A stretch of 64,000 bases of DNA from Hypomesus transpacificus (lineage: Eukaryota; Chordata; Actinopteri; Osmeriformes; Osmeridae): assembly GCF_021917145.1 (NCBI RefSeq), contig NC_061064.1, forward strand, positions 2,418,053 through 2,482,052. Reading direction: 5' to 3'. Shown here piece by piece: positions 23,585 to 36,700 of this stretch; the stretch's first letter is position 1, and each line of letters starts with the position of its first letter. Under the pieces are notes generated by a model, which did no database searches, was not told the DNA's origin, and saw nothing but the letters and a program-made list of their open reading frames with translations. The position numbers were made by a program, and so were the translations under genes.

Positions 23585-26335
23585 GAAATACGTTTCAAAT
23601 CGTGTTATGCTGCTAACTCAATCAGCATGTAACTTTTCATTTCCAGCAGCTGGTGTCATGACAATAATACAGCGTTACCTAGCGCCATCTGTCGGTAATA
23701 CTAGGCATACTGATGAGCCGTTGATGCAGATAAAACATTTATTTGCAAACATAATTTACATATTTCCTAAGCAGTACATTATCGTCATCAGACCTTTTCA
23801 CAAACAATATAATTATAGAGGCAGTCATTTGCAACAAAATATAATATATTCTTGTATACTTTGTGTAATGCATACATTTAAAACAATAATTTAAATACAA
23901 TTTCATTTGACTTTAATTTTGTTTTATGTAGGCTATAGTTTACTTTTCAAGTAAATCGATTATATTCAATTTGCTTGTTTTTGCCCCTTTAGCATGCAAT
24001 GCACTTGAGGCAGCTGAGGACAGAAAAGTTACTTTTCCTTGTTGTCGTCTTCCTTTTAAACGAAGCTGAAAGCTGGAAGACTGTTCAACAAGTCTCGCAT
24101 GACGTAACGAGATCCAAGTCAGAAGACGCAGCAAGCTAACAGAAGCGACAAAAACCCAACTTGTCCCTTCCTTGTTAATGTCAGGAGGGGTTTTCCCCCA
24201 GCACGTGACATGGAATGGCTGCTAGTCATAAGAGGTTTTAAACTGTACTTCTGATCACAGAAGACAGAAGCCCCATGTCAAACTTCAATATCAAATATTT
24301 CTGACATGTCAACATCTCAATGTAGTGAGCTGCTCAGCGGTTCAGTACAAAGAAGGAGAGAATCCTGAGGAGAGGATGAAGTGATTTTGAAGAAAGAGAG
24401 AGAAGCAGAGACCAGGAGTAAAAGACAGACAGAAAGGTAGAACTAGCGAAAACGGAGAGGGTGGTACAGAATCTCGTATCAATTTCGCCATCTATTCCAT
24501 AAGCCCTAGTTTGAAGCTCATGTCACGCTAAGGAAGGTGGTCCGTTAAGGAGGAACAGAGATCACTGGTTGATCCTCATCATCAACGTGCTCCATCCAGG
24601 AACAGTAAGTGCAATCTCACACAGGACGGACAGAAATGTTACAGAATCTATGAAAACAGCGACGGACACTGACGTGGCAGACAAGAACATGAAAAAAAGC
24701 ATTCACTTCAAGTTTTTTATGAAGTGAACGCAGGAAACCAGAATTTGAATTACCGTTACTTGGTAGAGAAAGGGTCTCTATGGTAATAGATGCATATAGG
24801 TGTTCAAGCTATTTGTGTATGTGTTGTATGCGTCAAGCTCAAAAGGATAATATCAAACAAAAACGTTGGGAATTCAAATGACGCATAAAATACATTTAGC
24901 TCTAATGTTACTTCTGCAACAACTCTCCCGACTGACTGTGTATAACAGCTCTATAATATAAACTAGTTATATAATAAAAATATCTGTTTAACAAAGCTTA
25001 ACAACAGAAACAAAAAAGTAAATGTTTGGAAATCTGTGACAGTCTAATTGGTCTAAAGTGTGTCCTGTCTGACTAGCTGATATGTAACTTCACATTTCTC
25101 AAGATCGTGTCACTTCCTGTTCCCATTCCACCTGGACACCACCGACCAATAAAAACGTCTGGATCCTCACCTACAATGACAAACATGGACTTGTTACCCT
25201 TAAATGGATCACATTAATAAATGTTTAGTAACATAGTAAGACAGAACAAAGTGAATATTAGAAAGCAGTAGTCTCACTTCAGCGGTATGTCAGAACAGGA
25301 TGGCTAACCTTTTACACTTCTGAGAGTTTTAAGATGGACTTGATTGTGAGAATTTTAAAGTTTGAATTAAGCTTGAGGGACCATGGTCAAATTTGAAAGA
25401 TATTCCTAAAACATGGACTACACTTTATTAAGGTTACATGGCCTACCATATAACTACATAGCAACACTGTAGGTTACATCAACTACCCCACTGCCAACTA
25501 CCTATAGTGACAATGTTGTAGGTGTGTGGGAAAGGAACTGTAGTTCGTTACACTTAATTGCATAGCGACTCCTATGCACCTACTATGTTGTTACTAAATC
25601 TATTGCTGGGTAGTTATTTGGTAGTTGTGTAATGTAACCTTAAAGTTAAGCGTTACCAAAATATTGAACTAAAATGGAGTGTGGTGTGTATGGATGAGTT
25701 TCCGGGTGAGGTCACAGCCTTCGCCTGTCTGATTGTCCCAATGAAGTCTAGTTTTGTGCTTTCTATTATAGTCAGGGAAGGGGTTTGTGCATGTGAAAAT
25801 GACTCAGCTAAACAGAGACATAGAGGCATGGAAGACTGGATGACTTGTGCAGCTCTCCTCCCGTCACAGTGTAGGAGAAAGCAGACATGTTTTTTTCTCT
25901 CCCAGAATGCCGTCGGTGCCAGACTCCCGGGGTCGGGGAGGGGCTCCAGGCAGCACAACCCCCCCCCACCCCCACTCCCCTCCCCCCCCCACTCCCCTCT
26001 CCTGGCGTCGTGGGTGGCCGTGTTTGTGAAGCATCCTGTTGGGTTTGCAGATGCCATCGTGTCACACTAGAAGGTACTTTGTGCTCTGACTACCATCATC
26101 ACCTCCACCTCTTCCTTCATCGTGAACAGTGTGCCGGGACACAGTGTTAAATAGCAGGTCAGACCCGAGAGTGTGAATCCACGCGGTGTCTAGGGTGGTG
26201 AGCCAGGGCATTCTGGGAGGGGCTGAGCAGGGAGGGGGGGGGATATAGCTGAAGAAACGGTCACGCTGTGTCTGTTCCGGAGATAGGCTGCAGGGCGTGG
26301 CCAAGGAGGGGCGTGTCCAGGGAGTGGCGTGGCCA
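23585..26335. other. AT-rich downstream flank and probable 3' UTR of ubash3b
   Basis: No coding exon. The part nearest the ubash3b stop (26336) is probably its 3' UTR on the minus strand. A C-run lies at 25959-25990 (CCCCCCCCACCCCC). The only AATAAA on the minus strand I find within 1 kb is at 25424-25429, inside the repeat listed next. Confidence 0.55.
25419..25660. mobile_element. Probable non-autonomous DNA transposon (about 240 bp)
   Basis: The left end, TACACTTTATTAAGGTTACA, is matched in inverted orientation by the right end, TGTAACCTTAAAGTTAAGCG followed by TTACC. The interior has TACATAG and CTACC-rich sequence typical of such fish elements. Terminal repeats are imperfect and no clear target-site duplication is seen; the superfamily is not assigned. 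Confidence 0.5.
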
Positions 26336-29300
26336 TCAATCCTGCAGGAGGGTCTCTCTCCAGTTGAAGCTGTGATTGGGCCCGTGGGTCAGAGGGAGGA
26401 TGGGAGGGTCGGTCAGCTGCCACACCCCCGTCTCACCCATCTCCTCACACGCACAGAAGCCCAGGTAGGGGATCTGGAGGGGGTTAGTGTACGAGAGAGA
26501 GGGAGAGAGAGAGAGAGACGAGGAAGTCAATAAAAACAATCATTACAAAATCTAAATCAAACCAAAAGGACAGGGGGAGAGAAGATCGAAGGAGACAGGA
26601 GAGGAGGAGAGAGAGTTGGAGGAGAGATAAGAGGAGAGAGGCAATAGAGGGAGAGAAAGAGAGAGAGTAATCATCTCTTGGCAAGCCTCCAGAAGAGTGG
26701 GCTGACCTTTCGGACCACTTGCACAAAGTCCTTGGAGTTCTGGGGGCTGAGCCCCTGCATCTGGCGCGTACAGGCCTCCAGGGAGGAAGCGTGGGCCACG
26801 ATCAGCACTGTGCTTCCTGTGTGAGAGAGGGGGCGGCCAGGGAGCCACATACCGCCAATACCGTGACTTACACTACATACGGACATCCGCCAAATTCCAA
26901 TCTCCGCTCGCTACTCACCCGGCGCGTTTTACGGCTGAAACAGACGGCTCGGAAGCTCACCTAGGTTCTTACACTCCGCCATGATCTCCCGCGTGATCTG
27001 GAAGCTTCTGCTGATGTAGGTGTCGTAGGACTCGGACACCACCAGCTTACTGATGGGAATATGAGGTCTGGAGAGGAACCAGAGGACACGGGTCTTCGTC
27101 AGCGCTGCTAACCTCTGACAAGCCTATGAAGCGTGTATGATGTGTATGATGAACAGTGTGTAAGAAGTGTGTGTGAAGACTGTGTGGAGTATGTGTGTAT
27201 CTACCTGTACGTTGTGTCCACACTCAGGTTAGCTGCAGCCAACTCTGCTGGAGGGATCCAGGCTGGCAGGGTGGTGCCTGATACCCACTTGGTCCACTCA
27301 AACAGGCCTGGTTCCACACGGACCTTAGTATGGCCCTCCAGCTGGAGGCCTGGGAGGGGGGGGACAGGGAGGGTGGGACATAGGAGGAGGAGGAGACAGG
27401 TTTGTCCATAGTATACAGCAGCATACTCTACAGTTATATAACAGTGCATGTGGGGCTACGGCGATATGAAACAATGTAATGTAAGATGAGCAGTATGGTA
27501 TACGAGGTGTGAGTGTGACCTGGTACCTCTGAGGATGTTGTGAGCTGTCTGGACGCAGCGCAGCGATGGAGAGCAGTACACAAAGTCTATTACTGTGTGA
27601 CTCTCCTGCAGGGCCTCTCCTACGAACACAGACAGCAGACCCACATGGCACATTAAACATGGACCGTCTGAAAGGCCTGGGGTGATCAGCTACCTAGCAA
27701 CCACACCAGCTTGGTACCAGCTAGCTATCTACCTCACCAGCTTGGTACCAGCTAGCTATCTACCACACCAGCTTGGTACCAGCTAGCTATCTACCTCACC
27801 AGCTTGGTACCAGCTAGATATCTACCTCACCAGCTTGGTACCAGCTAGCTATCTACCAGGCCGAGCTGGTACCAGATACTACCTACCTACAAGCCGAGCC
27901 TGGGTGGATCCGAACACTGTGATTGGACAGTCTTTATCGTATTCCCGGAAGCCTCCGGTCCGGGCAGGCACGCTGAGCGGCATGTTGAGGTTGGAGCGGA
28001 TATATCGACCTGCAGACACCCAGAGACGCCAGGCAGAGAGGTGAGGCCCAGCGGCATGATGGGAAGAGTAGTCTGCTGCCGTTCCAGTCTGTCTCTCATA
28101 CTCCAGTCGAGAGAAGAACTTTAAGATCTACCCTCCTCTGCTCCAGTCTTACCTTTGGCATCAAAGCACTGAGTGATCCAGTGTTTCCCAAACACCACAT
28201 CCATCCTCTCGCCATGACGACACACAAACAGTCTCCTCTTAGCCAGACCAGACTGGCAGCTAGGTGTCATCGTCTGAGGAACACACAGCAGGGATATGAA
28301 GACAGACCTATACAGCACCAGGATATAGACCTACATAGTAGCATATACTACATATTACTATACACTGTGGTAAACACCTCTAACACAGGCATGAAATTCA
28401 TACATTTTCGCAATCTAAAATACCTAGTGACCTGTGAAGATGAGTGACAGATGTACAGTTTAAAGTCCCAATGCTGCAATCCTATATTTTCATACCCACT
28501 CGTGGAATGCCTCCTGTCCAATCAAATAACATGTTCCAAACTGACTGCTGTATTTGTTTAATATACACGATAGTACAAATGTCATAATAGTAGTTTCCTG
28601 AGGCAGTGTGGTGAGCCTGGATCCTGACTGACAAACCTGGATAGGAGGACAGAGAACACTGAGGCTGGTCGGATCCAAGTGATCGTCAAGGAGACGGCCA
28701 TCCAACTGTCCGTCAAACAGGAGCCCACCGACCGCCCCTCCGGTGTTGGAGGGTAAGGCACCGTGGAGGAACGAGTGAGACCTGAGGAGAGCACCACACA
28801 TCAGGAAGGACGTGGTTTTGTTTTAGTAAGGACTAACGTTTTTGGTACCACCCTCTATGCTAACGCTGCACCCCTGGCCTGCCGTTCATCATTAGCAGGA
28901 AGGTTTGAATGGTCTCTTGACACATCCCACACCTCACCACCAGGGGGCAGAAAACATCAGTTTCTCGGTTTGGCTCGCTACGGAAGGTGTTGTCATGGAC
29001 GTTGCTGGCCCTCCCCTACCCGTGGAAGACCCAGGTGTCGCACTCGTCTGCCCGGCTCACGTAGTTCTCGGGCAGCAGGCCGGACAGGCCAGAGCCCAGG
29101 GAGGTCCCGTACACCCAGCCCTCGCTGGCACTGCCCTGCTCCAGCGGAGACATGAAGATGAAGTCCCCTGACACCAGCTCCAGCTCGTCCTCGTTCTGAG
29201 GCACGTACGGGTACATGACACGCAGGGTCTGCGGAGGGGGACGGGAGGGGGGCAGAGAGGGGGACGGGAGGGGGGCAGAGAGGGGAACAGGAGGGGGGCA

Positions 29301-32300
29301 GAGAAGGGGATGGGGGGGAGGTGGAGGGGGAGATTACCAGCCTGGACGTCTGACAGGACCGGTGACTCGTCGAGACATCGCCTCAGAGGGACGACGCGGC
29401 TACGCACCTCGTGATTGGCGAATCGTATGTCCCGAGAGAAGAGCACCGCCAGCCAATCGCAGCCCAGGGAGATGTCGACGCCCTTGGCCAGCTTCTCCAG
29501 CGCCGCAAGGTGATTGGTCTGGAAGTGGTAGGCCAGCGTTACGTGGAGTTGCTTCTTATGAGGCTCCACGTGGACGTCTGGGGACCGAAGAAACGGGTCA
29601 GGGAACAGGGGTCAGGGGTCCAGAGGTCGGAACTTAAGGGGCCAGAGGGGTCAGGGTTCTCACCAGCTTTGGTCTCCGCTTCGGTGGCAAAGTCGGCTGC
29701 GAAGGACTTGATCACCTCGGCGATGTGTTCCTCCACAAAGAGGCCGATGAAGTTGGAGGAGGTGTAGAGCTCCAGGGGGAAAGGGGCGGGGAAGCGCCCT
29801 TTCCAGCGGCTCACGGTGGCCTGGAGGGCCTCGCACAGAGCCTCCACCTTCCCATCAGCACACTGGCACAGAGACGAGGGCGTGTCACACGCACAACAAT
29901 GTTAGAGCTAGCACGCTGGGGGCCGGAGACACGCTCAGACACGAGGAGGCAGTTTGAACTGAACACAAAGACGGGCCCTGGGAGACACCCATATGATATA
30001 GAGAGAGACACACACACACAAACACTCACCATGAAGAACTGGCAGAGCGTGATGTGGGGGAAGATGTTGTGAGCCTTGTTCTTGGCACAGGTGACGCGGC
30101 TCTGCTCCCAGAAGTGGGACAGCTGGTGGAGGAGAGGCCCGCTGGGACGCAGGTACAGGACGTACTCCCTGGGGAGAGGGTCGTCCAGGAATGGGTCGTC
30201 CACATGGGAGAACAGCCTGGCCAGCGGCGAGAAGGGAGAGATGTGTTGGAGAGGGGGTTGTCCAACAGGGGGCAGGAGAGAGTAACCAAAACGTCCTCTG
30301 TTCCTCACTGTAGTCGGAACCTCAGTTCCATCTGATTCAGGGCTTTAATGATTACCATGGTGTAGTCTGCCATTACAGATGCCCAGCTTTCTGTGTTTGA
30401 AGTGCGTGTTTGTGTAGGGGGAAAGTGTACGTGTGGTTGAGTGTGTTTTTCTGAGTTAGTTTGTGCGTTTGCTTACCAATCACAAGCAGCCTGAACATTC
30501 TTGCCCCCTGTAGAAACCAGAGCTTTTAGCCTGCAGAAAGAGAGAGAGAGAGAGGGAGGGAAGGAGAGAGAGGGAGAGGGAGAAAAGGGAGAGAGGAGAC
30601 AGATCAGTTCTGTCACAAAATCAATAGTCTCTCTTCCAGTGGACGCTTATTGGAACGAAGCATTCAGTAGTTTGTTGTGTTTCTGAACAGTAGTGTTTTT
30701 CGACACCTCGGAAACAGTAGTGTTTCTGCTTTGCCGTGAACAGCAGTGCTTCTACGCCCATTAACATCCGTGTTTCGAATTCACATGGAACAGTATTGTC
30801 CATGGCTAACATGACTTTGACAAACCACAACACACAGTGAAATGGAAAACATTTTTTATCTTTAGGAAGCATTCAAATAAGCCAGTTGGCTACCGTCGAA
30901 CGTACATAACCCAATCAAATAAATCTAAATAGGATGCAGATTAATGTGCTGCATGTACTGTAATGCTTTGCGCACGCTGCAGTGTAATACCCTTATCTTC
31001 CATCCCTGATAACGCATGAGCAAGAGGGAAGAGGCCTCACACTGTGCTTGTCTTGCAGTACATCTTGTTACTAACCAAGGAAAGACCAATCTCAGATAAA
31101 GGCTCTTCATTAATCTAATACACCATACGGAAAAAAAAGAGATAGACTCACTAAAGCATATACACTGTTTCAGCTCAAATGTTTTTCCAATTCCAAAAAA
31201 TAAAAAGATGTAATTCTACAGCCTCCAGCTAGACAAACGTGTAACGGTGCAGACGGTTCACACGTCTAACACACACTCATATCCCACAGGTAGACGGTGC
31301 TCTGCAAACTCGACGATGACATCACACCTTGGGCTTGGTGTGTTCACCCGAATCTGCAGAACCCACACAGGAGAGACCTGGTCTGACCTGGTCTGGAGCG
31401 CCACAGCAGCAGGTGCCAATTACGAGGGAGAAAAATACAAATGCCTTCTGCTCTACATTAAGGGAAATAACAGAGAGCTCTCGTTGGACGGGGAAGGACC
31501 TATAGGCCACATTTACTCCAACCACCTGACAGCCAGTCATAGGCTCCCCTACTGTATCCATGCTAAAGAGGCTATGCTAACTGTGTCGTTCTAATGCTGC
31601 CAGCTAACAACTGTAGCCTCTTTTTCCTGAGCGAGGAAGAGCTGATTATGTGACTGTTAATAAGAACTCGGAATCTAATTAGTGTCTTTTTATAAAAGCT
31701 AAAATATCACAAGTTCAAAATGTCTCTGTGGGGTCCTACTTTTCTGCTAATCAGAAAGACTACCTGGCAACAAGGAGAGGACTCCATATCCCACAATCCC
31801 TAGAGGCCTACAGTAGGAGGCCCTCTGCGAACCAGAGGCTGTAGTCCCCACTGCTCCAGATCCAGCCCAGCCCCTGTCCTGGTCCTTATTGATCGCCAGC
31901 TGCATGGATGAGACTCTCGTGACACACCGTCTACCCTGACCTACCCAAGCATCCATCCCTCAACACCACGTCAGTAAGATGCCTATCAAGAAACAACATT
32001 ATTGAAGTTGAGTAAACAAAGAGTAAACCGATGACAAACTGAAGACTGGCTCTGGGGTGCCAGTCTAGAGTGTTGACCCACGCCACCCTCTGTGTCTGTG
32101 TGCGTGAGTCTGGGAGCAGAGCCACTGTGTGGCTGGATCTCCTTCCTGACTGAGAAGATAAACATTGAACATAGTGCCACTGTGGTGTTCACACTCAATG
32201 ATCTATTTATAGCGATGGCCTACAGAGGAGGCCCTAGATACGGCTCAGGCCCCCTGACCCCCCAGGCAACGCTGAGCATGCTGGGAAGGGGAAGCCCTGG

Positions 32301-33698
32301 TTACAAAAAAACAGATCATAATGCTCACCCACTACTCACTCACATAGAGAAGTCAAGAGTTTCATGGAGTCTGGGTGTTGACACATGGATTGAATCACCC
32401 ACAGTGTACCCACAAGTACACGTTTTAGACACAAACACACATGCACCCAGTTTACGCAAATACATTTCCACACATTAACTGTGTGTTAAATGTACATACC
32501 CACATAACCACGAACACATAAACTAACAATCGTACCAGCAACTCAATCATAGATCCCAAACTGATTCTTCATCCAGTCGAGAGGAGGTAAGAGGATTTTC
32601 TACGAGCATGATAGGATTACAGCTATCCAGATGTGACAACATGAACCATGAAAAGGAATCAGAATTAGGAATCACTTCAAAAACTACAACCCATTGTTTG
32701 AACACCAGTTTATTTGGCTTTTATTCTTTAACGTTTTCAAAAATGCACCAAAGTATGTGTGTGTGTGCGCGCGTCTGTGTGTATGTGTGTGTGTGTGTGT
32801 ATGTGTGTGTGACTGTGTGCGTCAGCCGAGGAATTTCTGTGAATTTTACATTTGAACACCCTGTTGTTGTTGCTATTTTGGTCACGTTAAAATGTATCGT
32901 TGTAGAAAATAAGTTTTGTTTTGTGGATAAAATGAATACCTTGTTTGATTCTTAGTTAGGGCTGATGCTTCATGTCATCTCAAACTTACCTACATCTCTC
33001 GGTTTTTACCATAAATGGCTAAACCTGACAGAGAGAGATAGAAAAAAAAAGAGACAGAGCGAAAGAGAGACAGAGTGGAAAAAGAAAAACAGCAAAGAGA
33101 GAAGAAGAAAGAGACGGGTGTTCTTTCAGGGCCCTCCCCTGACTCATCGCCATGGGAAACCCACACTTCCTGTTTACAGACCGAAGCCTGCTCGCGTCAC
33201 CGACCACTTATCAAACGGCCGCTGCAGAGAGAGCCCTCACGGTTGACACCACCAGACTAAACTGGGGTGCCCCACGCCCCCAGACAGAGCCTTCTAAGCC
33301 CCCATTATCAACACAGGAAGTGCCCCTCCCTCCAGCTGGCCTGGTCCCATTCAGCCTGGCCTCTCCATGGACCTTCGACTCCAGGACTGGAGTCGCAACA
33401 CAGGACACCACTTCCTCCTCCACAACTTCCGGGCTGTTTCAAGCAGCTGCTACTCTGTTCGTGCTGGCTGACCTGTTCTGTGCAGATTGTGATGAGAAAG
33501 TTCAAGGGTAACCAAGGGTTGTGCTCAGAGCTGTATGTCGGTGCGTCTCCTTCCACGCGAGTCTGGCAAAGACCAGGCCTCACTTTGAAGACCCAGGAAG
33601 AAACAGCAGACAATAGAACCATCAGATCACATGACCCACCTTGTTCTAATGTGAACAAATGGGTATAAAAAAGAAAGGGAGAGAGAGAGGGAGAGAGA

Positions 33699-33751
<53 letters not shown>

Positions 33752-36700
33752 GACAGACAGAAGGAGGAGGGGAGATAGAAAGTGGGGAGATGAGAGAAAG
33801 ATAAGAGCTGAGAGACAAAGAGGAGAGAGCTACAGTATGAGAGAGGAGAGAGACAGTAAGAGAGAAAGAGGAGAGAGAGATGAGGGAAGGAGGTGGAAGA
33901 CAAAGAGAAGGAGAAGTGAGATGAGAAGAACTATGTGATTAAACACACAGAGCCCTTTGCTGCGCAGAAATATGATTCTGAACTAAAGACTCGACTCCAA
34001 TTTGGTTGTGTGAGGGATCCTTGTCATCCGTCCTCTGGCATTGTGCTCTAATTATGAGCTTTCAACAAGAGGCCCTCACTCCTCAGTCTCTTTCCCAGAG
34101 CCAACAGTACAGAACCCCCTTATCTGTCGTCTAAACACTCCCTTCCTCATCTTCAGAAAGGCTTAAAGGCCTCACGCTCCCAGAGCCAGAGAAGGCTTGT
34201 CTCGCGCGGCAAGGCAGAGGGTGACACCATTGCACTCATTATCAGAGGAGATGTGAAAGAGAGGGAGTGAAAAGATGAGGGAGAGTCACTAGACGGGAGG
34301 GTTTAGTGAAAGAGCGCAAGCTGGGCAGGAGGTACGATGTCTAACTGAGCTGAGTTCACTGCAACCACGACATTTAAGAACTTGCATTCATTTAGCAGGC
34401 GCTTTTTATCCAAATCTACGTGCAAATAGCGCATGTATTAAGTACGACGCAAGATCAAGGATCAGAAGTGCACGGGTCTGATGGTATTTTGGCTGAGTCT
34501 TCAAACAGCCTGCATTTACTAGCCAGGTCGTCTCATCTACCAGACATGATGGAAAAATCAGCATGAACACAACGCGGGGCTCTGCTTATGTGATGTTCTA
34601 CTGAACTACAAGTTCATTCCAAGAATAGATCTGAGTAGAAGTTAGGTGAGATGCTATTGTTGTACTAGTTGAGATACTATTGTTGCATCATCCCTGTTAG
34701 CTGAGATGTGGTTACTTTGAGCTGCATCTGGTAAATACTGACTCTGACCACACAAATACTTTTTCTTCTTCTGCAGTACATTCTAAATGTACTTCCTGTA
34801 TGTTAGTTTTGATAAAGGAATCTGCTAAATGAGTAACAATGTAATGTAATAGTGGGAAAATAGACGGTCTGTGGGCTGAAGGTATAGTTTGTGGATCCTA
34901 CACAACCAGTTACTTATACTTTCCTGACATTTCATATTAGTATTCGTTTTACCAGTATTTGTATTTAGTATGCGTAGGTACTGTATAGTGGGCAAATCCT
35001 CCACAACCCATTGCTCATACTTCCCTGACCTGGGCAGCAGCAGAGCTCGATCAGAAAAACAAACGTTGATGAATCTTATCGGTGGAAAACATTGGACGTG
35101 TCGGAAAATGACGGGCGGCGCCGAAGTGGTTCAAATCGCTGAACACTGAGTTTCTGTGCTTCAGTAGCACTTGGTTGTACGGTGACTCAGACGCAATACA
35201 TATAAAACTGTCACTTGGGGCTAGATGAAGAGGAAAATGTACACCTCTTACTTCATGTATTTACATGAAGTAAGAGGGCATTTCAACAACAGAAAACCCA
35301 TCTGAGTGACATCATCTTCCATACTGTGTGAGTCATTTCAATAGTAACCCAACATGGTCATGAGTCAAAGACACTCAATCTGAACACCTGAAGAAGTCTT
35401 TGAAGCGTACTAATAGTCCACAGAATATAACCCAACCAACGGATCTTCTGTCAGGAAACCTTCGGTTCTGAGACTCAAACAGCTCCTGCAGAGCAGGTTA
35501 CATGGAATAAACACTGTTAAACAATGTTCCCTACTGTCAGATAAATCCTACCTATTACACCTGACTGGGGAGTCTACATACATGCTGTGCTCCTCCAAGT
35601 CTCTCTTTACTTGCATTGAAAACATCCACGCTGACACATTGCGTGTGTCCCGTGTGCATGTGCTTGTGTGTAAGCTGTGTGTGCGTTCGTTTAACATCTA
35701 AAAGTTGAAAGGACATAAAAATATGTCCTTTCCTTTTTATGTCCATATGTTGATGGGGAAAGACTCCCCATCTCACAACGTAGGCCTTCTTTAAGTCCCA
35801 GCAGGCTTCACACTTCATAAAGGTCACAACCACTTCCTAAAACAAGCCGGTTCACTTCCTCTTGATGGACAACCTTGTGAATATAAACTAATGCCTACAA
35901 GCATGTACAGACGTTTTGTCTCTGGAACACAACCAGCCCTTGAGGGGTTCACCAAAAGGCACAAGCATGGAGATAGGCTATCGTTTCCCAAACCAGCATG
36001 CAGGTTGATTGTTAGGAAGTGCGCTGTTAATAGACCTTCGTCATTAGGATGGCTGTCCAAGGTGCTGAATGGACTCTTATTCAACCATCCAAAGCCCCAA
36101 TAATGTATTGGCACAAAGTTGAGGGTGGGTCTGTCAGAGTAAGCTTGCTGATGTGTCATAATTATATTAATATATCAATTAAGATCAATGCTTCTCCAGT
36201 TAAGCATATTAATGCTAGAACGTAATTTATATTCACTGCTTATGAAGGGATGATGCGGATGACCAAAAAGGTCAATGCATGTCAACAGCTCATCCGCTTT
36301 CAAACATTTACATATTTTTATTTTGCCCAGTAATTATTTTATTACATCACAATACAATCATTAGCCTAAATCATTTCCGTTTAATAGATATCCAAACAAG
36401 GTAAATGACTGTTGTGGCTTAAGGTGAAGCTACAACACCACTGCTATCAGGTATCATGTACCAAACCAGGTGTCGGATCATCGGGTTAAGGTCCACCAGT
36501 CACCTCAGAAGTTATCCAGGCCAGGACAGATGACAGGGGAAGATGGAGGGAGGAGAGCGGGAGGAAAAAGGCCAAACAGGGGCAGAGAACGTTAGTGCCC
36601 CATTGTTGTGTCATCAAAGGGCCATCTCTGCGGACAATCTAGAAGCTATCTGGGTTCCTCTGGGTAGCAGGGCTCCTCTGGGGCCCGATGTGGGAAGAAC

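Noticed and set aside
22957..23894. Frames crossing the N block
   Set aside because: They consist mainly of undetermined bases.
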